NCBI RefSeq assembly: GCF_963974575.1
Contig: NZ_CAXBBQ010000007.1
Location: 124,001 to 188,000 of the forward strand
Direction of reading: 5' to 3'
Source: Sphingosinicella sp963974575
GTDB taxonomy: Bacteria > Pseudomonadota > Alphaproteobacteria > Sphingomonadales > Sphingomonadaceae
DNA length: 64,000 nucleotides
A program made the position numbers and the translations under genes. Of this stretch, positions 16,457 to 25,788 are shown piece after piece (the stretch's first letter is position 1; each line of letters starts with the position of its first letter). The notes below the pieces were generated by a model. The model was not told where the DNA came from and made no database searches. It saw nothing but the letters and a program-made list of their open reading frames with translations.

Positions 16457-18595
16457 TCAATCGGTCGGAAACCCGCGGTTCTTCAGGAGCGCCTCCACTT
16501 GGGGGTCGCGGCCACGGAACATGCGGTACGCCTCCGCGCGGTCGATCGCGTCGCCCGTGGCAAGGATGATGTCCTTGAATTTTTTCGCTGTTGCAGCGTC
16601 CCACGGATCGCCCGCCTCCTCGAACGCCGCCCACGCGTCCGCCGCCATCACGTCCGACCAGAGGTAGGAGTAATAGCCCGCCGAATACGCGTCCGACGAG
16701 AACAGGTGGCCGAACTGCGGCAGGCGGTGGCGCATGACGATTTCCCTCGGCATCCCGATCTCGCCGAGGATGGTCTTTTCGGCGGCGGCGGGATCGATTT
16801 CGCCCGAGGGGTCCATGTGGATCTTCATGTCGACGATGGCGGAGCCGAGGTACTCGACAGTCTCGAAGCCCTGGTTGAAGGTTTCCGCGGCCTTCAGCTT
16901 GTCGATGAGCGCCTGCGGCATCTTTGCGCCGGTCTTGTAGTGGCGCGCGTAGGTATCGAGGATATCGGGCGTCAGCACCCAGTTCTCGTGCACCTGGCTC
17001 GGGAACTCCACGAAGTCGCGCGGCGTGCCGCCGAGCGAGGGGTATGTGGTGTCGTTGGTGAGCGCGTGCAGCGCGTGGCCGAACTCGTGGAACAATGTGC
17101 GCGCGTCATCAAGGCTGATGAGCACGGGCTCGCCCGGTGCGCCCTTCGTGAAGTTGTTGTTATTGGAAACGATCGCGTCGCGCTGCCGCCCGCCGAGCTT
17201 GTCCTGCCCGCGATAGGTGCTCTGCCAGGCGCCGGAACGCTTGTACTGGCGGGCGAAATCATCGCGGTAGAGATAGCCGACGTGCGTGCCGTCCGCCGTG
17301 TTCGTGACGTGATAGACGCGCACGTCCGGGTGGAACGTGGGCAGCGTGCCGGTGATTTCCTTGAAGCTGTAGCCGTAGAGCTTGCCTGCCATGTGGTAGG
17401 AGGCGGCGATCATGTTCTCGAGCTCGAAGTAATTCTTGAACTCGTTCTGATCGAGGTCGTAGCGCGCCTTGCGGACCTTCTCCATGTAGTAGCGGTAATC
17501 CCACGGCTCGATGGTGATCTTCGCGCCCTCGCTGTCCGCGAGCTTTTGCATGTCGGCGACCTCCTCGGCAACCCGCGCGCGGGCGGCGGGCCAGACGCGC
17601 ATCAGGAGGTCGAGGCCCTTCTGCGGGTCCTTCGCCATCGTGTCCGACATGCGCCAGTGCGCGTGGCTCGGGTAGCCGAGCAGCTTCGCGCGGTCGGCGC
17701 GGAGCTTGACGATCTGACGGATATCTTCGTGCGTGTTGCTGGCGTTCGCATTGTCGCCGCGCATGACGAAGGCGCGCCACACCTTCTCGCGAAGCGCGCG
17801 ATTGCTGGAGAAGGTGAGGAACGGATCGACCGCCGAGCGCGTGTTGACGACAACATGGCCCGGCAGCTTGCGTTCCGTGGCCGCGGCCTTGTAGCCGGCG
17901 ACGAGCGCAGGCGGCAGACCGCCGAGATCGCCCTCGCCAAGCGTGACCCACGTGTCTTCGTCTGCCTGCACCTTGTTGCTGAAATCGTTGAAGAGCGTTG
18001 CGAGTTGCTGGTTGAGCTTGCCGAGCGCGGCCTGTTTTTCGGGCGGCTGGCTGGCGCCGCTGCGCACGAAATTCTCGTAGCTCTTTTCAACGAGGCGCTT
18101 CTGTTCGGCATTGAGGCCGCTTTTTTCGCGCGCGTCGTACACCGCTTTCACGCGCTCGAAGAGTTTGCGGTTGAAGTTGACCTTGTCTTCCACCGCCGAA
18201 AACTGGGGCAGAAGCTCCGCTGAGACGGCCTGATGGGCGGGATCGTTCTTGCTCCAGCTCATCACGAAGAACAGCGTGGCGAGGCGGTTCAGCGCTTCGC
18301 CGCTCTTTTCGAGGGCTTCGAGCGTGTTCGCGAAGGTGGGCGCGGCAGGGTTGTTCGCGATGGCGTCCACTTCGGCGAGCATCTGCGCCGAGGCTTTGTC
18401 GAACGCCGGCTTGAACAGCGGCGTCTGCACCTTGTCCCACGGTGGCACGCCGCCGTTCGGGCCGGTCCAGTCGGCGAGCAGCGCATCGACGGCGGCGCTC
18501 GATACTGCGGCAGGCGGCGGAGTTTCGGCGGAAACGGGAAGCGCGAGGGTCACGGCGAGCGCGGCGGCGCCGGCAAGAAGGCAGGAACGAAGCAT
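16457..18595 (-). CDS. M3-family metallopeptidase (peptidyl-dipeptidase Dcp-like)
   Basis: A 712-residue zinc peptidase with signal peptide (LLAGAAALAVTLALPVSA), hence periplasmic. The active-site HEFGHALH motif is followed downstream by the VEFPSQVHENW segment carrying the third ligand, and GYYSYLWSDVMAADAW near the C-terminus, all typical of M3A oligopeptidases of the Dcp type. It is expected to remove dipeptides from peptide C-termini. ATG 18595 (MLRSCLL) with GGAGAG upstream is preferred over longer frames that extend into the ccmC promoter region. It is monocistronic and divergent from ccmC. Confidence 0.92.
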   Translation of the reverse strand: MLRSCLLAGAAALAVTLALPVSAETPPPAAVSSAAVDALLADWTGPNGGVPPWDKVQTPLFKPAFDKASAQMLAEVDAIANNPAAPTFANTLEALEKSGEALNRLATLFFVMSWSKNDPAHQAVSAELLPQFSAVEDKVNFNRKLFERVKAVYDAREKSGLNAEQKRLVEKSYENFVRSGASQPPEKQAALGKLNQQLATLFNDFSNKVQADEDTWVTLGEGDLGGLPPALVAGYKAAATERKLPGHVVVNTRSAVDPFLTFSSNRALREKVWRAFVMRGDNANASNTHEDIRQIVKLRADRAKLLGYPSHAHWRMSDTMAKDPQKGLDLLMRVWPAARARVAEEVADMQKLADSEGAKITIEPWDYRYYMEKVRKARYDLDQNEFKNYFELENMIAASYHMAGKLYGYSFKEITGTLPTFHPDVRVYHVTNTADGTHVGYLYRDDFARQYKRSGAWQSTYRGQDKLGGRQRDAIVSNNNNFTKGAPGEPVLISLDDARTLFHEFGHALHALTNDTTYPSLGGTPRDFVEFPSQVHENWVLTPDILDTYARHYKTGAKMPQALIDKLKAAETFNQGFETVEYLGSAIVDMKIHMDPSGEIDPAAAEKTILGEIGMPREIVMRHRLPQFGHLFSSDAYSAGYYSYLWSDVMAADAWAAFEEAGDPWDAATAKKFKDIILATGDAIDRAEAYRMFRGRDPQVEALLKNRGFPTD

Positions 18596-18765
18596 GGAGC
18601 TCTCCAATGGAGGATCGCCGCCGCGCGCGTGTGCATCGTCCGGATTTGACCTGTGACAATGCGCTCGCTTGGCTGGACGGCAGACATGCCGCCATAATTG
18701 CCCCCAGCATCCGCCGAGCGCAAGCGCTGGCGGCGGCGGCAAACAGTGCTTATGAGACGGTTTTG

Positions 18766-19488
18766 ATGCATCGGTTCGCCAATCCTGCCCGGTTTCTGAA
18801 GCTCGCCCGCCCGCTGACGGTGGCGGCGCTCGTGCTTGGTTTCGCGCTTACGGCTGCGGGCCTGTGGTGGGGCGCGTTCCACGCGCCGCCCGATTATCTG
18901 CAGGGCGAGAGCGTGCGCATCATGTACCTGCACGTGCCGACCGCGTGGATATCCATGGGGAGTTACTTCGGGCTCGGCATCGCGGGAATCACGATCCTCG
19001 TGTGGAAGCATCCGCTCGCCGAAGTGGCGCTGGAGGCGCTGGCGCCGGTGGGTGCGGTCTATGCGGGCGTGTGCCTGCTCACCGGATCGATCTGGGGGCG
19101 CCCGACGTGGGGGACATGGTGGGTTTGGGACGGGCGGCTCACCTCCATGCTGGTGTTGTTCTTCCTCTTCCTCGGCGTCGTCGCGCTGGCGGGCGCGTTC
19201 GACGAGCGCAGCCGGGGCGCGCGGGCGGCGGCGGTGCTTGCCATCGTCGGGCTCGTCAACCTGCCGATCATCAAATTCTCGGTGGAATGGTGGAACACGC
19301 TGCACCAATCCGCCTCGATCACGCTCCGGGGCTCCAGCATTCACCCCGATATGCTCTATCCGCTGCTGACGAGCGCGGTGGGCCTCGGCCTGCTGATGGC
19401 GGCCGCGGTGCTGATGCGGATGCGCGCGATCATTGCCGAGCAGCGCATCGCTGCGCGGCGCGCGCGGCTTGCGGGAGACGCGGCATGA
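18766..19488 (+). CDS. ccmC: CcmC, heme delivery protein for cytochrome c maturation
   Basis: A 240-residue inner-membrane protein with six membrane segments. The tryptophan-rich WWVWDGRLTS motif that presents heme to CcmE and the flanking periplasmic histidines (MYLHVPTAW, WWNTLHQS) are present. It is the first gene of the ccm operon in this window; ccmA and ccmB, which encode the ABC transporter releasing holo-CcmE, are not here. Its stop overlaps the ccmD start (ATGA). ATG 18766 gives the normal family length. Confidence 0.95.
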   Translation: MHRFANPARFLKLARPLTVAALVLGFALTAAGLWWGAFHAPPDYLQGESVRIMYLHVPTAWISMGSYFGLGIAGITILVWKHPLAEVALEALAPVGAVYAGVCLLTGSIWGRPTWGTWWVWDGRLTSMLVLFFLFLGVVALAGAFDERSRGARAAAVLAIVGLVNLPIIKFSVEWWNTLHQSASITLRGSSIHPDMLYPLLTSAVGLGLLMAAAVLMRMRAIIAEQRIAARRARLAGDAA

Positions 19489-19619
19489 ACGCACTGCCCT
19501 TCGTGATCGCGGCCTATGCGGCGGGCGGCATCGGCATCGGCGGCGTGCTCGCATGGAGCTGGCTTTCAATGCGCCGCGCCGAAAAGGCGGCGGACGCGCT
19601 GCGGGGAGAGCGGCGATGA
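19485..19619 (+). CDS. ccmD: CcmD, heme exporter accessory peptide
   Basis: A 44-residue single-pass membrane peptide: a hydrophobic helix (FVIAAYAAGGIGIGGVLAW) followed by a basic cytoplasmic tail (SMRRAEKAADALRGERR). Size, topology and position between ccmC and ccmE identify it. CcmD is needed for release of heme-loaded CcmE from the CcmABC complex. It is translationally coupled at both ends by ATGA overlaps. Confidence 0.9.
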   Translation: MNALPFVIAAYAAGGIGIGGVLAWSWLSMRRAEKAADALRGERR

Positions 19620-20074
19620 AACCCAAACACCAACGGCTCGCGCTCGCGGGGGCGGCAGTGGCGGCGCTCGGCATCGCGGCGGCGCTCGCGCTGCCCGCGC
19701 TGCAGGATCAGGCGGCGTATTTTTATGCGCCTGCCGACGTGGTGGCGAAGGGCGTGGCGCCGGGGCAGGCAATCCGGCTCGGCGGGCTGGTCGAGAAAGG
19801 CTCGCTGACGCGCAGTGCCGATGGGCTCACCATCCATTTCCGCGTTACAGACCGGCTTGAATCGGTGCCGGTGGACTACACAGGCATCGTGCCGGACCTG
19901 TTCCGCGAAGGGCAGGGCATGATCGCCGACGGCCGCTTCGACGCGGACGGGACGTTCAAGGCCGAAACGCTGCTCGCCAAGCACGACGAGAACTACATGC
20001 CGCCCGAGGTGGCGAAAGCGGTGGAGAGGGCCGAGGCGGCGGCGAAGGCGCGGCCTGAAAAACCCGCGCCTTAG
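19616..20074 (+). CDS. ccmE: CcmE, heme chaperone
   Basis: A 152-residue periplasmic protein anchored by an N-terminal helix. The beta-barrel OB-fold has RLGGLVEKGSL and VDYTGIVPDLFREGQG, and the heme-attaching His123 lies in AKHDENYMP with the conserved Tyr127. CcmE binds heme covalently and passes it to CcmF/H for attachment to apocytochromes such as those encoded at 43.8 and 47.1 kb. It is coupled to ccmD by ATGA. Confidence 0.95.
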   Translation: MKPKHQRLALAGAAVAALGIAAALALPALQDQAAYFYAPADVVAKGVAPGQAIRLGGLVEKGSLTRSADGLTIHFRVTDRLESVPVDYTGIVPDLFREGQGMIADGRFDADGTFKAETLLAKHDENYMPPEVAKAVERAEAAAKARPEKPAP

Positions 20075-20132
20075 ACTTTTCTTCACCTTGCCGCTGCATC
20101 GTTCCGCCCCTCGGCAATGGCTTCCGGCGGCG

Positions 20133-20984
20133 ATGACAGTCCAGATCATTTCGAACCCGGTTTCGGGCGGTTTCTCGCCGCAGCGGTTCCTTGCGCTCGA
20201 AACGGCATTTCGGAAACGCAGCCATGCGCTCGCCTATGGGCATAGCGCGCCCGGGACTGCGATCGCGCTTGCCGACGATCTCAGCCTTGTGTGTGTCGTC
20301 GGCGGCGACGGTACGCTGCGGCATGTGGTTTCGGCGCTGCGGCAGGCAAAGGCGAACGTGCCCGTGTGCGCCTATCCCGCCGGTACGGTAAACCTGCTGG
20401 CGCGCGAGGCGGAATACCCGATCGATCCCGACGCGTTCGTCGAGCGCGTATCGTGCGCCGATCGCAGACGCAGGGGCTTCGCGGGCCGTGTGGGCGAGCA
20501 GCTGTTCCTCGTCTGCGCGAGCGCGGGGCCGGACAGCTATGCGGTGGCGGGCGTGTCGTCGCGGCTGAAGCGCTGGATCGGGCGGGCCGCTTACGGCGCG
20601 GCGTTCCTCAGCGTGCTGTGGCATTGGCCGCGGCCGCGGATGACGCTCGATGTCGACGGGCGGCGGATCGCCTGCGAGGCGTTCTACGTCGCCAAGGGGC
20701 GCTTTTTCGCGGGGCCGTGGAGCTTCGCACGCGGCGCCTCGATCAACGACGAGACGCTGCACCTCGTCGCGCTGACCCGCGCGCGGCGGCGGGACTATGC
20801 GCGGTTCATGTGGGCGCTGCTGCGCGGCAAGCCGGTGGACCGCCTGCCGGGCATCGTGGCGCAGCCGTTCGGCACGCTGAGCGCATCGAGTGATGCGAAT
20901 GTTCCGGTGCAGGCGGACGGCGATACCGTTACCGCGCTCCCCACGAAAATCTGCATTCACGACGGCGTGATTTTCTACGCATAA
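20133..20984 (+). CDS. Diacylglycerol kinase-catalytic-domain protein
   Basis: A 283-residue protein of the DAGK/sphingosine kinase-like superfamily. The nucleotide-binding GGDGT is at residues 57-61 (LVCVVGGDGTLRHVV), with an early ISNPVSGG and an AYPAGTVNLLARE segment typical of the fold. Likely activity is ATP-dependent phosphorylation of a lipid; the exact substrate is unknown. ATG 20133 is chosen because the conserved domain starts directly after it. It lies between ccmE and ccmF in the same direction, an unusual position that suggests co-transcription with cytochrome maturation genes without a known functional tie. Confidence 0.82.
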   Translation: MTVQIISNPVSGGFSPQRFLALETAFRKRSHALAYGHSAPGTAIALADDLSLVCVVGGDGTLRHVVSALRQAKANVPVCAYPAGTVNLLAREAEYPIDPDAFVERVSCADRRRRGFAGRVGEQLFLVCASAGPDSYAVAGVSSRLKRWIGRAAYGAAFLSVLWHWPRPRMTLDVDGRRIACEAFYVAKGRFFAGPWSFARGASINDETLHLVALTRARRRDYARFMWALLRGKPVDRLPGIVAQPFGTLSASSDANVPVQADGDTVTALPTKICIHDGVIFYA

Positions 20985-21089
20985 GGGCTTCCCGCCGCCG
21001 CAGGCGTGACGAAAGCGCGCAAGCGGGCTGCATTGCGCGCGCGCCGGTGCTAAGGCGCTGGCAATGAGAATTCCGGGGCGGCGCCAACA

Positions 21090-22982
21090 GTGATTCCCGA
21101 GATCGGTCATGCAGCCTTGTGGCTGGCCGCAGGCCTTGCGCTCGCGCAGGCCCTGGCGGGATTCCGCGCCGATGGCGGGCGCATCGCCGTGCCCGCCGCG
21201 CTGCTGCAGGGCGTGCTCTGCGCGGTTGCCTTCGCGGCGCTGACGTGGGCGTTCGTGAACTCCGATTTCTCGGTCGCGCTTGTCGCAGGCAACAGCCACA
21301 CCGCGAAGCCCGAACTCTACAAATGGACCGGCGTGTGGGCGAACCACGAAGGCTCGATGCTGCTGTGGGTCGCGGTGCTTGCCGTGTTCGGCGCGCTTGC
21401 CGCGATCCGCGCGAAAGGGCTCGGCGAACGCTTCCGCACGGTGATGCTGTCGGCGCAGGGCTTCATCGCGCTCGGCTTTTACGCCTATCTGCTGATCGCC
21501 TCGAACCCGTTCGCGCGCATCGTGCCTGCGCCCGTCGAAGGCTCCGGGTTGAACCCGCTGCTGCAAGACCCCGGCCTCGCGTTCCACCCGCCACTTCTCT
21601 ACATCGGCTATGTCGGGCTTTCGGTGACGTTCTCCTTCGCGGTCGCGGCGCTGGTGCTGAACCGGGTGACGCCGGAATGGGCGCGCGCGGTGAAGCCGTG
21701 GGTGCTCGGCGCGTGGAGCTTCCTGACCGCAGGCATCACGCTCGGCAGCTTCTGGGCCTATTACGAACTCGGCTGGGGCGGATGGTGGTTCTGGGACCCG
21801 GTGGAGAACGCTTCGCTGATGCCGTGGCTCGCGGCGACGGCGCTGTTCCATTCGGTGGGCGTGCTCGCGGCGCGCGGCGCGCTCAAGAACTGGACGCTGC
21901 TGCTCGCGGTGGTCGCCTTCTCGCTCAGCATGGTCGGCACGTTCATCGTGCGCTCGGGGCTCCTCACGTCGGTGCACGCGTTCGCGGTCGATCCGGAGCG
22001 GGGCGTGTTCCTGCTGATCCTGCTGGCGATCTACGTGGGCGGTGCGCTGACGCTCTATGCGCTGCGTGCAGGCACCGTCACGGCGGGCGCGCCGTTCCGA
22101 CCGGTGAGCCGCGAGGGCAGCCTTGTCGTCAACAATCTGATCCTGTCGGCGGTGCTCGGCGTCGTGTTCCTCGGCACGCTCTATCCGCTGCTGCTTGAAG
22201 CCGCGACGGGCGAGCAGGTTTCGGTCGGACCGCCGTATTTCCAGACCGCACTGCTGCCGCTGCTGCTGCCGCTCGTCGCGCTGATGGCGGCGGGGCCGCT
22301 GATGCGCTGGCGGGCGATGGACTGGGCGGGGCTCGGGCGACGACTCGTTCCGGCGCTGGTGCTCGGTGTCGCGGCGATCGGGGTTGCGCTGGCGCTCGGG
22401 ATGCGGAGCCCGCTCGCGCTGGCGGGTGTCGCGCTTTCGGCGTGGCTCGCGGCGGCGAGCATCATGATCTTCCGGGGCCGCAAGCTGAAACGCATCCGGC
22501 GTATCCCGGCGAGCGTGTGGGGTACGGCGCTCGCGCACCTCGGCATCGCCGTCACGACGCTCGGCATCGCGGTGAGCGGCGCGGGGACGATCGAGACGCT
22601 GGCGAACCTCGCACCGGGCGGACGGCTGAGCGCGGGGCCATATACGGCGCAGGTCGATGATATCACGCCCGCGGCGGGGCCGAACTACACGGCGATTCGT
22701 GCCATGCTGAGCGTGACCGGACCGGGCGCGACTACGGTGCTTGCGCCCGAACGGCGCACGTTCGTGAGCCCCGGCAACGAGACGACGGAAACCGACATCT
22801 GGCCGCGCCTCACCGGAAACCTTTACGCAGTGCTCGGGCCCGGCGACGGCAGCGGGCGCTGGCAGGTGCGGCTGGTGTGGCAGCCGATGATCGCGCTGAT
22901 CTGGATCGGCGGCATGATGGCCGCATTCGGCGGGCTCATCGCAATGATGCAGGGCCGCAGGCGGAGGGAGGAGACGGAATGA
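21090..22982 (+). CDS. ccmF: CcmF, heme lyase subunit
   Basis: A 630-residue polytopic membrane protein. The WWFWDPVENASLMPW tryptophan-rich heme motif, the preceding HPPLLYIGYVG segment and NSDFSVALVAGNSHT are CcmF hallmarks. Together with CcmH and CcmI it ligates heme to apocytochrome c CxxCH sites in the periplasm. The start is GTG 21090. The end overlaps ccmG by ATGA. Confidence 0.95.
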   Translation: MIPEIGHAALWLAAGLALAQALAGFRADGGRIAVPAALLQGVLCAVAFAALTWAFVNSDFSVALVAGNSHTAKPELYKWTGVWANHEGSMLLWVAVLAVFGALAAIRAKGLGERFRTVMLSAQGFIALGFYAYLLIASNPFARIVPAPVEGSGLNPLLQDPGLAFHPPLLYIGYVGLSVTFSFAVAALVLNRVTPEWARAVKPWVLGAWSFLTAGITLGSFWAYYELGWGGWWFWDPVENASLMPWLAATALFHSVGVLAARGALKNWTLLLAVVAFSLSMVGTFIVRSGLLTSVHAFAVDPERGVFLLILLAIYVGGALTLYALRAGTVTAGAPFRPVSREGSLVVNNLILSAVLGVVFLGTLYPLLLEAATGEQVSVGPPYFQTALLPLLLPLVALMAAGPLMRWRAMDWAGLGRRLVPALVLGVAAIGVALALGMRSPLALAGVALSAWLAAASIMIFRGRKLKRIRRIPASVWGTALAHLGIAVTTLGIAVSGAGTIETLANLAPGGRLSAGPYTAQVDDITPAAGPNYTAIRAMLSVTGPGATTVLAPERRTFVSPGNETTETDIWPRLTGNLYAVLGPGDGSGRWQVRLVWQPMIALIWIGGMMAAFGGLIAMMQGRRRREETE

Positions 22983-23518
22983 CCGCAAGACGCATTGCGC
23001 TGATCGTGCCCCTGCTCATGTTCCTCGGCTTCGTGGCGCTTGCCGTTTACCGCATGGGCGAACCGCAGCAGCGCGTGATCGTATCGAAGATGGTCGGCAA
23101 GGCTGTGCCCGCGATGGACCTCGTCGGCATGGACGAACTGCACCCCGGCCTCAACGACGGCGACCTTCGCCAGGGTACGGTGACGCTGGTGAACCTGTTC
23201 GCGAGCTGGTGCGCGCCGTGCCGCGTGGAGGCGCCGCAGCTGAAGGCGCTCGCCGACAAGGGCGTGGTGATCCACGGCATCGCGGTGCGCGACACGCCGG
23301 AGAACATCACGGCGTTCCTGAAGGACCACGGCGACCCGTTCCGCCGCATCGGCATGGACCCGAACAGCAAGGCGGTGCTGAACCTCGGCGCGTCGGGCCT
23401 GCCCGAGACGTTCCTGATCGACGGCAAGGGTATCATCCGCAAGCAATACATCGGCCAGATCCGGCCCGAGCAGGTGACCGAAATCCTGAAGGATATTGCG
23501 GAGGCGAAGGGCTCATGA
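22979..23518 (+). CDS. ccmG: CcmG/DsbE, thiol:disulfide interchange protein
   Basis: A 179-residue membrane-anchored thioredoxin-like protein. The active site is WCAPC (Cys78, Cys81) in NLFASWCAPCRVEAP, with the cis-Pro segment LPETFLIDGKG. It reduces the cysteine thiols of apocytochrome c before heme attachment. ATGA overlaps tie it to ccmF upstream and ccmH downstream. Confidence 0.95.
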   Translation: MTARRIALIVPLLMFLGFVALAVYRMGEPQQRVIVSKMVGKAVPAMDLVGMDELHPGLNDGDLRQGTVTLVNLFASWCAPCRVEAPQLKALADKGVVIHGIAVRDTPENITAFLKDHGDPFRRIGMDPNSKAVLNLGASGLPETFLIDGKGIIRKQYIGQIRPEQVTEILKDIAEAKGS

Positions 23519-23886
23519 AGGTGCTGCTGCCGATCGCCTTTCTGGCGCTCACGGCCGCCGCAGATGCGCCGGCGCTGCCGCCCGCGCAGGAGGCCGAGGC
23601 GCGCGCGCTGATGCATGAGCTGCGCTGCCTCGTCTGCCAGCACCAATCGATCGCCGACAGCGATGCCGACATGGCGGCGGACATGCGCGCGGTGGTGCGC
23701 GAGCGGATTGCCGCGGGCGAGACGCCCGATCAGGTGAAATCCTACCTCGTCAGCCGCTACGGCGACTACGTGACCTTCGACCCGCCGAAGACGGGCGCCA
23801 ATCTCGTGCTTTGGGCGGCGCCGCTGCTGTTCCTTGCGATCGGCGCTGTCGCCGTTTGGCGGCTCTACCGGAGGAAAGGCGCATGA
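23515..23886 (+). CDS. ccmH: CcmH (CycL) apocytochrome thiol reductase
   Basis: A 123-residue protein with signal peptide, the LRCLVCQ redox motif (Cys38, Cys41), IADSDADMAADMR and a C-terminal membrane anchor. This is the short single-domain CcmH; the TPR part is the separate next gene. It works with CcmG in keeping apocytochrome cysteines reduced. ATGA overlaps on both sides. Confidence 0.94.
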   Translation: MKVLLPIAFLALTAAADAPALPPAQEAEARALMHELRCLVCQHQSIADSDADMAADMRAVVRERIAAGETPDQVKSYLVSRYGDYVTFDPPKTGANLVLWAAPLLFLAIGAVAVWRLYRRKGA

Positions 23887-24554
23887 GCGGCTGGATCGCC
23901 ATCGCCGTGCTGACGCTGCTGACGGGCGCGGTGTTGTGGCGGATGAAGATGCCGCTGCTGCCGGTGGGCTTCGCACTCGCCGCGGGGCTGGCGGGTTATC
24001 TGCTGACGAGCAATCCGGCGCTGCCGAGCAAACCCGCACCGCCGCGCGCGATTGATGCCGACTCCGCGCCGCAGCTCGAAGCCGCACGCCGGCGGCTTCT
24101 GCAGAATACGGGCGATGTCGGCGCATGGCTGATGTTCGCCGATATCCTCAGCCATCAGGGCAAGACGCAGCAAGCGATCGAAGGCCTCAGCCTCGCGGCG
24201 AAGGCGATGCCCGATGTGCCGGACCTGTGGGTCGGGCTCGGTAACGCCCTGACGCGCCATGCCGACGGCTTCATCACACCGGCGGCGCGGCTTGCGTTCG
24301 GACGGGCGTCGGCGATTGCTCCCGACCACCCTGGTCCGCCTTACTTCCTCGGCCTCGCCTGGTTGCAGGCAGGCGAGCCGGACGAGGCGCTCAAAGTGTG
24401 GCAAGACCTTTATGCGCGCAGCCCGAAGGATGCGCCCTACCGGCCCGAACTTGAGCGGCTCATGCGCGGCGCGCGCGCGATGATGGCGGCGGGCATCGAC
24501 GGCGGCCGCTTTCCGGGCGCGGACGACAACGCGCCCGCGCTCGAACAGCGTTGA
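23883..24554 (+). CDS. ccmI: CcmI-like TPR cytochrome c biogenesis protein
   Basis: A 223-residue protein with two N-terminal membrane segments and TPR-like repeats (AWLMFADILSHQGKTQQAIEGL, PPYFLGLAWLQAGEPDEAL). It corresponds to the CcmI/NrfG apocytochrome chaperone that holds the C-terminus of apocytochrome c for the CcmF-CcmH ligase. It is last in the operon, coupled to ccmH by ATGA, and convergent with a YdcH-like gene six bases later. Confidence 0.88.
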   Translation: MSGWIAIAVLTLLTGAVLWRMKMPLLPVGFALAAGLAGYLLTSNPALPSKPAPPRAIDADSAPQLEAARRRLLQNTGDVGAWLMFADILSHQGKTQQAIEGLSLAAKAMPDVPDLWVGLGNALTRHADGFITPAARLAFGRASAIAPDHPGPPYFLGLAWLQAGEPDEALKVWQDLYARSPKDAPYRPELERLMRGARAMMAAGIDGGRFPGADDNAPALEQR

Positions 24555-24560
24555 ACCGCG

Positions 24561-24719
24561 TCAGCGGATGCCGGTGATGACTTCCTTGAGCCTCAGCTTT
24601 TCTTTTTTCCATTGTGCGATAAGGGTTTCGTCGGGCAACGGTCGGTGGACTTCCTGATCAATCTGGCTTTCAAGGTTTGCGTGTTTTTCCGAAAGCGCAG
24701 CCAGGTGTGCGTCGACCAT
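24561..24719 (-). CDS. YdcH/DUF465-family small protein
   Basis: A 52-residue helical protein starting MVDAHLAALSEKH at ATG 24719 with GGAG upstream. The pattern LESQIDQEVHRPLPDE then KKEKLRLKEVI is the DUF465/YdcH signature (two amphipathic helices joined at a Pro turn). Function is unknown across the family. A second member lies 250 bases away on the opposite strand. Confidence 0.85.
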   Translation of the reverse strand: MVDAHLAALSEKHANLESQIDQEVHRPLPDETLIAQWKKEKLRLKEVITGIR

Positions 24720-24966
24720 AGTCCGATCTCCTTTGCTCTGAAGTGCATCAGGATGAGCGAGTGGAACATATTTCGAAACGCTTGTCAGCGGGGAAGAGAT
24801 GAAACGCGTATTTACCACAATCTGTGGTGAGACAGGGTTGGTTCGTCCCCCAGAATCTGTGCGATATGCCGCTCGTGCATCAAAACGACTCGCAGCCTTC
24901 GCACGCGCGCTTATGGTGGCGGGATGATCAGACGACTCGCGAACCGGCGACCGGAGTGCAGCCAAC

Positions 24967-25164
24967 GTGGATGAAAGCGATGTGAGGGATCGCCTCGAGT
25001 CGCTGCTCGAGGAACACCGAGATCTTGATGCTGCCATCGATGCCATCCGCGTCTTGCCGGGCAGCGACCAGCTCCAGCTCGCCCGCATGAAGAAGCGCAA
25101 GCTGCGGCTGAAGGATGAAATCGAGAGTCTGCGGGATCAGCTGCTGCCCGACATCATCGCCTAG
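24967..25164 (+). CDS. YdcH/DUF465-family small protein
   Basis: A 65-residue protein with the same helix-turn-helix pattern as its neighbour (LDAAIDAIRVLPGSDQ then KKRKLRLKDEIESL). The start is GTG 24967, since the only nearby in-frame ATG (24913) meets a stop after three codons. The two DUF465 genes are divergently arranged and look like ancient paralogues. No function known. Confidence 0.82.
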   Translation: MDESDVRDRLESLLEEHRDLDAAIDAIRVLPGSDQLQLARMKKRKLRLKDEIESLRDQLLPDIIA

Positions 25165-25225
25165 GATCGAAGGCTTTTCGGGTGTAGACTGCGCCGCATC
25201 GTTTCCCTGACAGGGAGGTGGTGCC

Positions 25226-25783
25226 ATGACGAAGAGACTTTGGTTCGCGGCCGTTTTGGCCGTGCTTCCCGCCGCCGGGGCCGCTGACGCGGCTGTGACG
25301 ATCCTCGGCGACGGCTATGCCCGCAAATGCTACGAGGCGGCCGAGTTCAATCGGAGCGGGCGCGCGGCGTTCGCGGACTGCGACTTTGCGCTGAAGTTCG
25401 ACAAGCTCTCCAGCTCTGAGCGGGCGGCGACGCATGTGAACCGCGGCATCCTGTTCATGCAGGGCCGTGACTATGCGAATGCGATTGCCGACTACGACAC
25501 GGCGCTCGGCATCGATGACGATCTTGCGGAAGCCTATGTGAACAAGGGGATCGCGGTGCTGCACCGCGGCGGCAGCGAGACGGTCGCGGTCGATCTGCTG
25601 TCGCGGGGCATCGCGCTGACGCCGAACCGGCCCGAGATCGCACTCTATGCGCGCGGCGTCGCACACGAAAAGCTCGGCCGGGTGCGCGAGGCCTACGATG
25701 ATTATCGGCAGGCGGCAGCGCTGAAACCGGATTGGGCGGAGCCGGCGCAGGAGCTGACGCGCTTCAAGGTGATCGAGCAGTAA
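25226..25783 (+). CDS. Exported TPR-repeat protein
   Basis: A 185-residue protein with a signal peptide (LWFAAVLAVLPAAGAADA) and about three TPR units: THVNRGILFMQGRDYANAIADY, AYVNKGIAVLHRGG and ALYARGVAHEKLGRVREAYDDY. It is likely a periplasmic protein-interaction scaffold; no partner is obvious. AGGGAGG precedes the ATG. It is convergent with the TonB receptor at 25841. Confidence 0.85.
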   Translation: MTKRLWFAAVLAVLPAAGAADAAVTILGDGYARKCYEAAEFNRSGRAAFADCDFALKFDKLSSSERAATHVNRGILFMQGRDYANAIADYDTALGIDDDLAEAYVNKGIAVLHRGGSETVAVDLLSRGIALTPNRPEIALYARGVAHEKLGRVREAYDDYRQAAALKPDWAEPAQELTRFKVIEQ

Positions 25784-25788
25784 AGTAA

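Noticed and set aside
19956..22988. Minus-strand frame of 1010 codons across ccmF
   Set aside because: It is antisense to ccmF and the lipid kinase, Arg/His-rich with no domain; long shadow frames are common opposite GC-rich genes.
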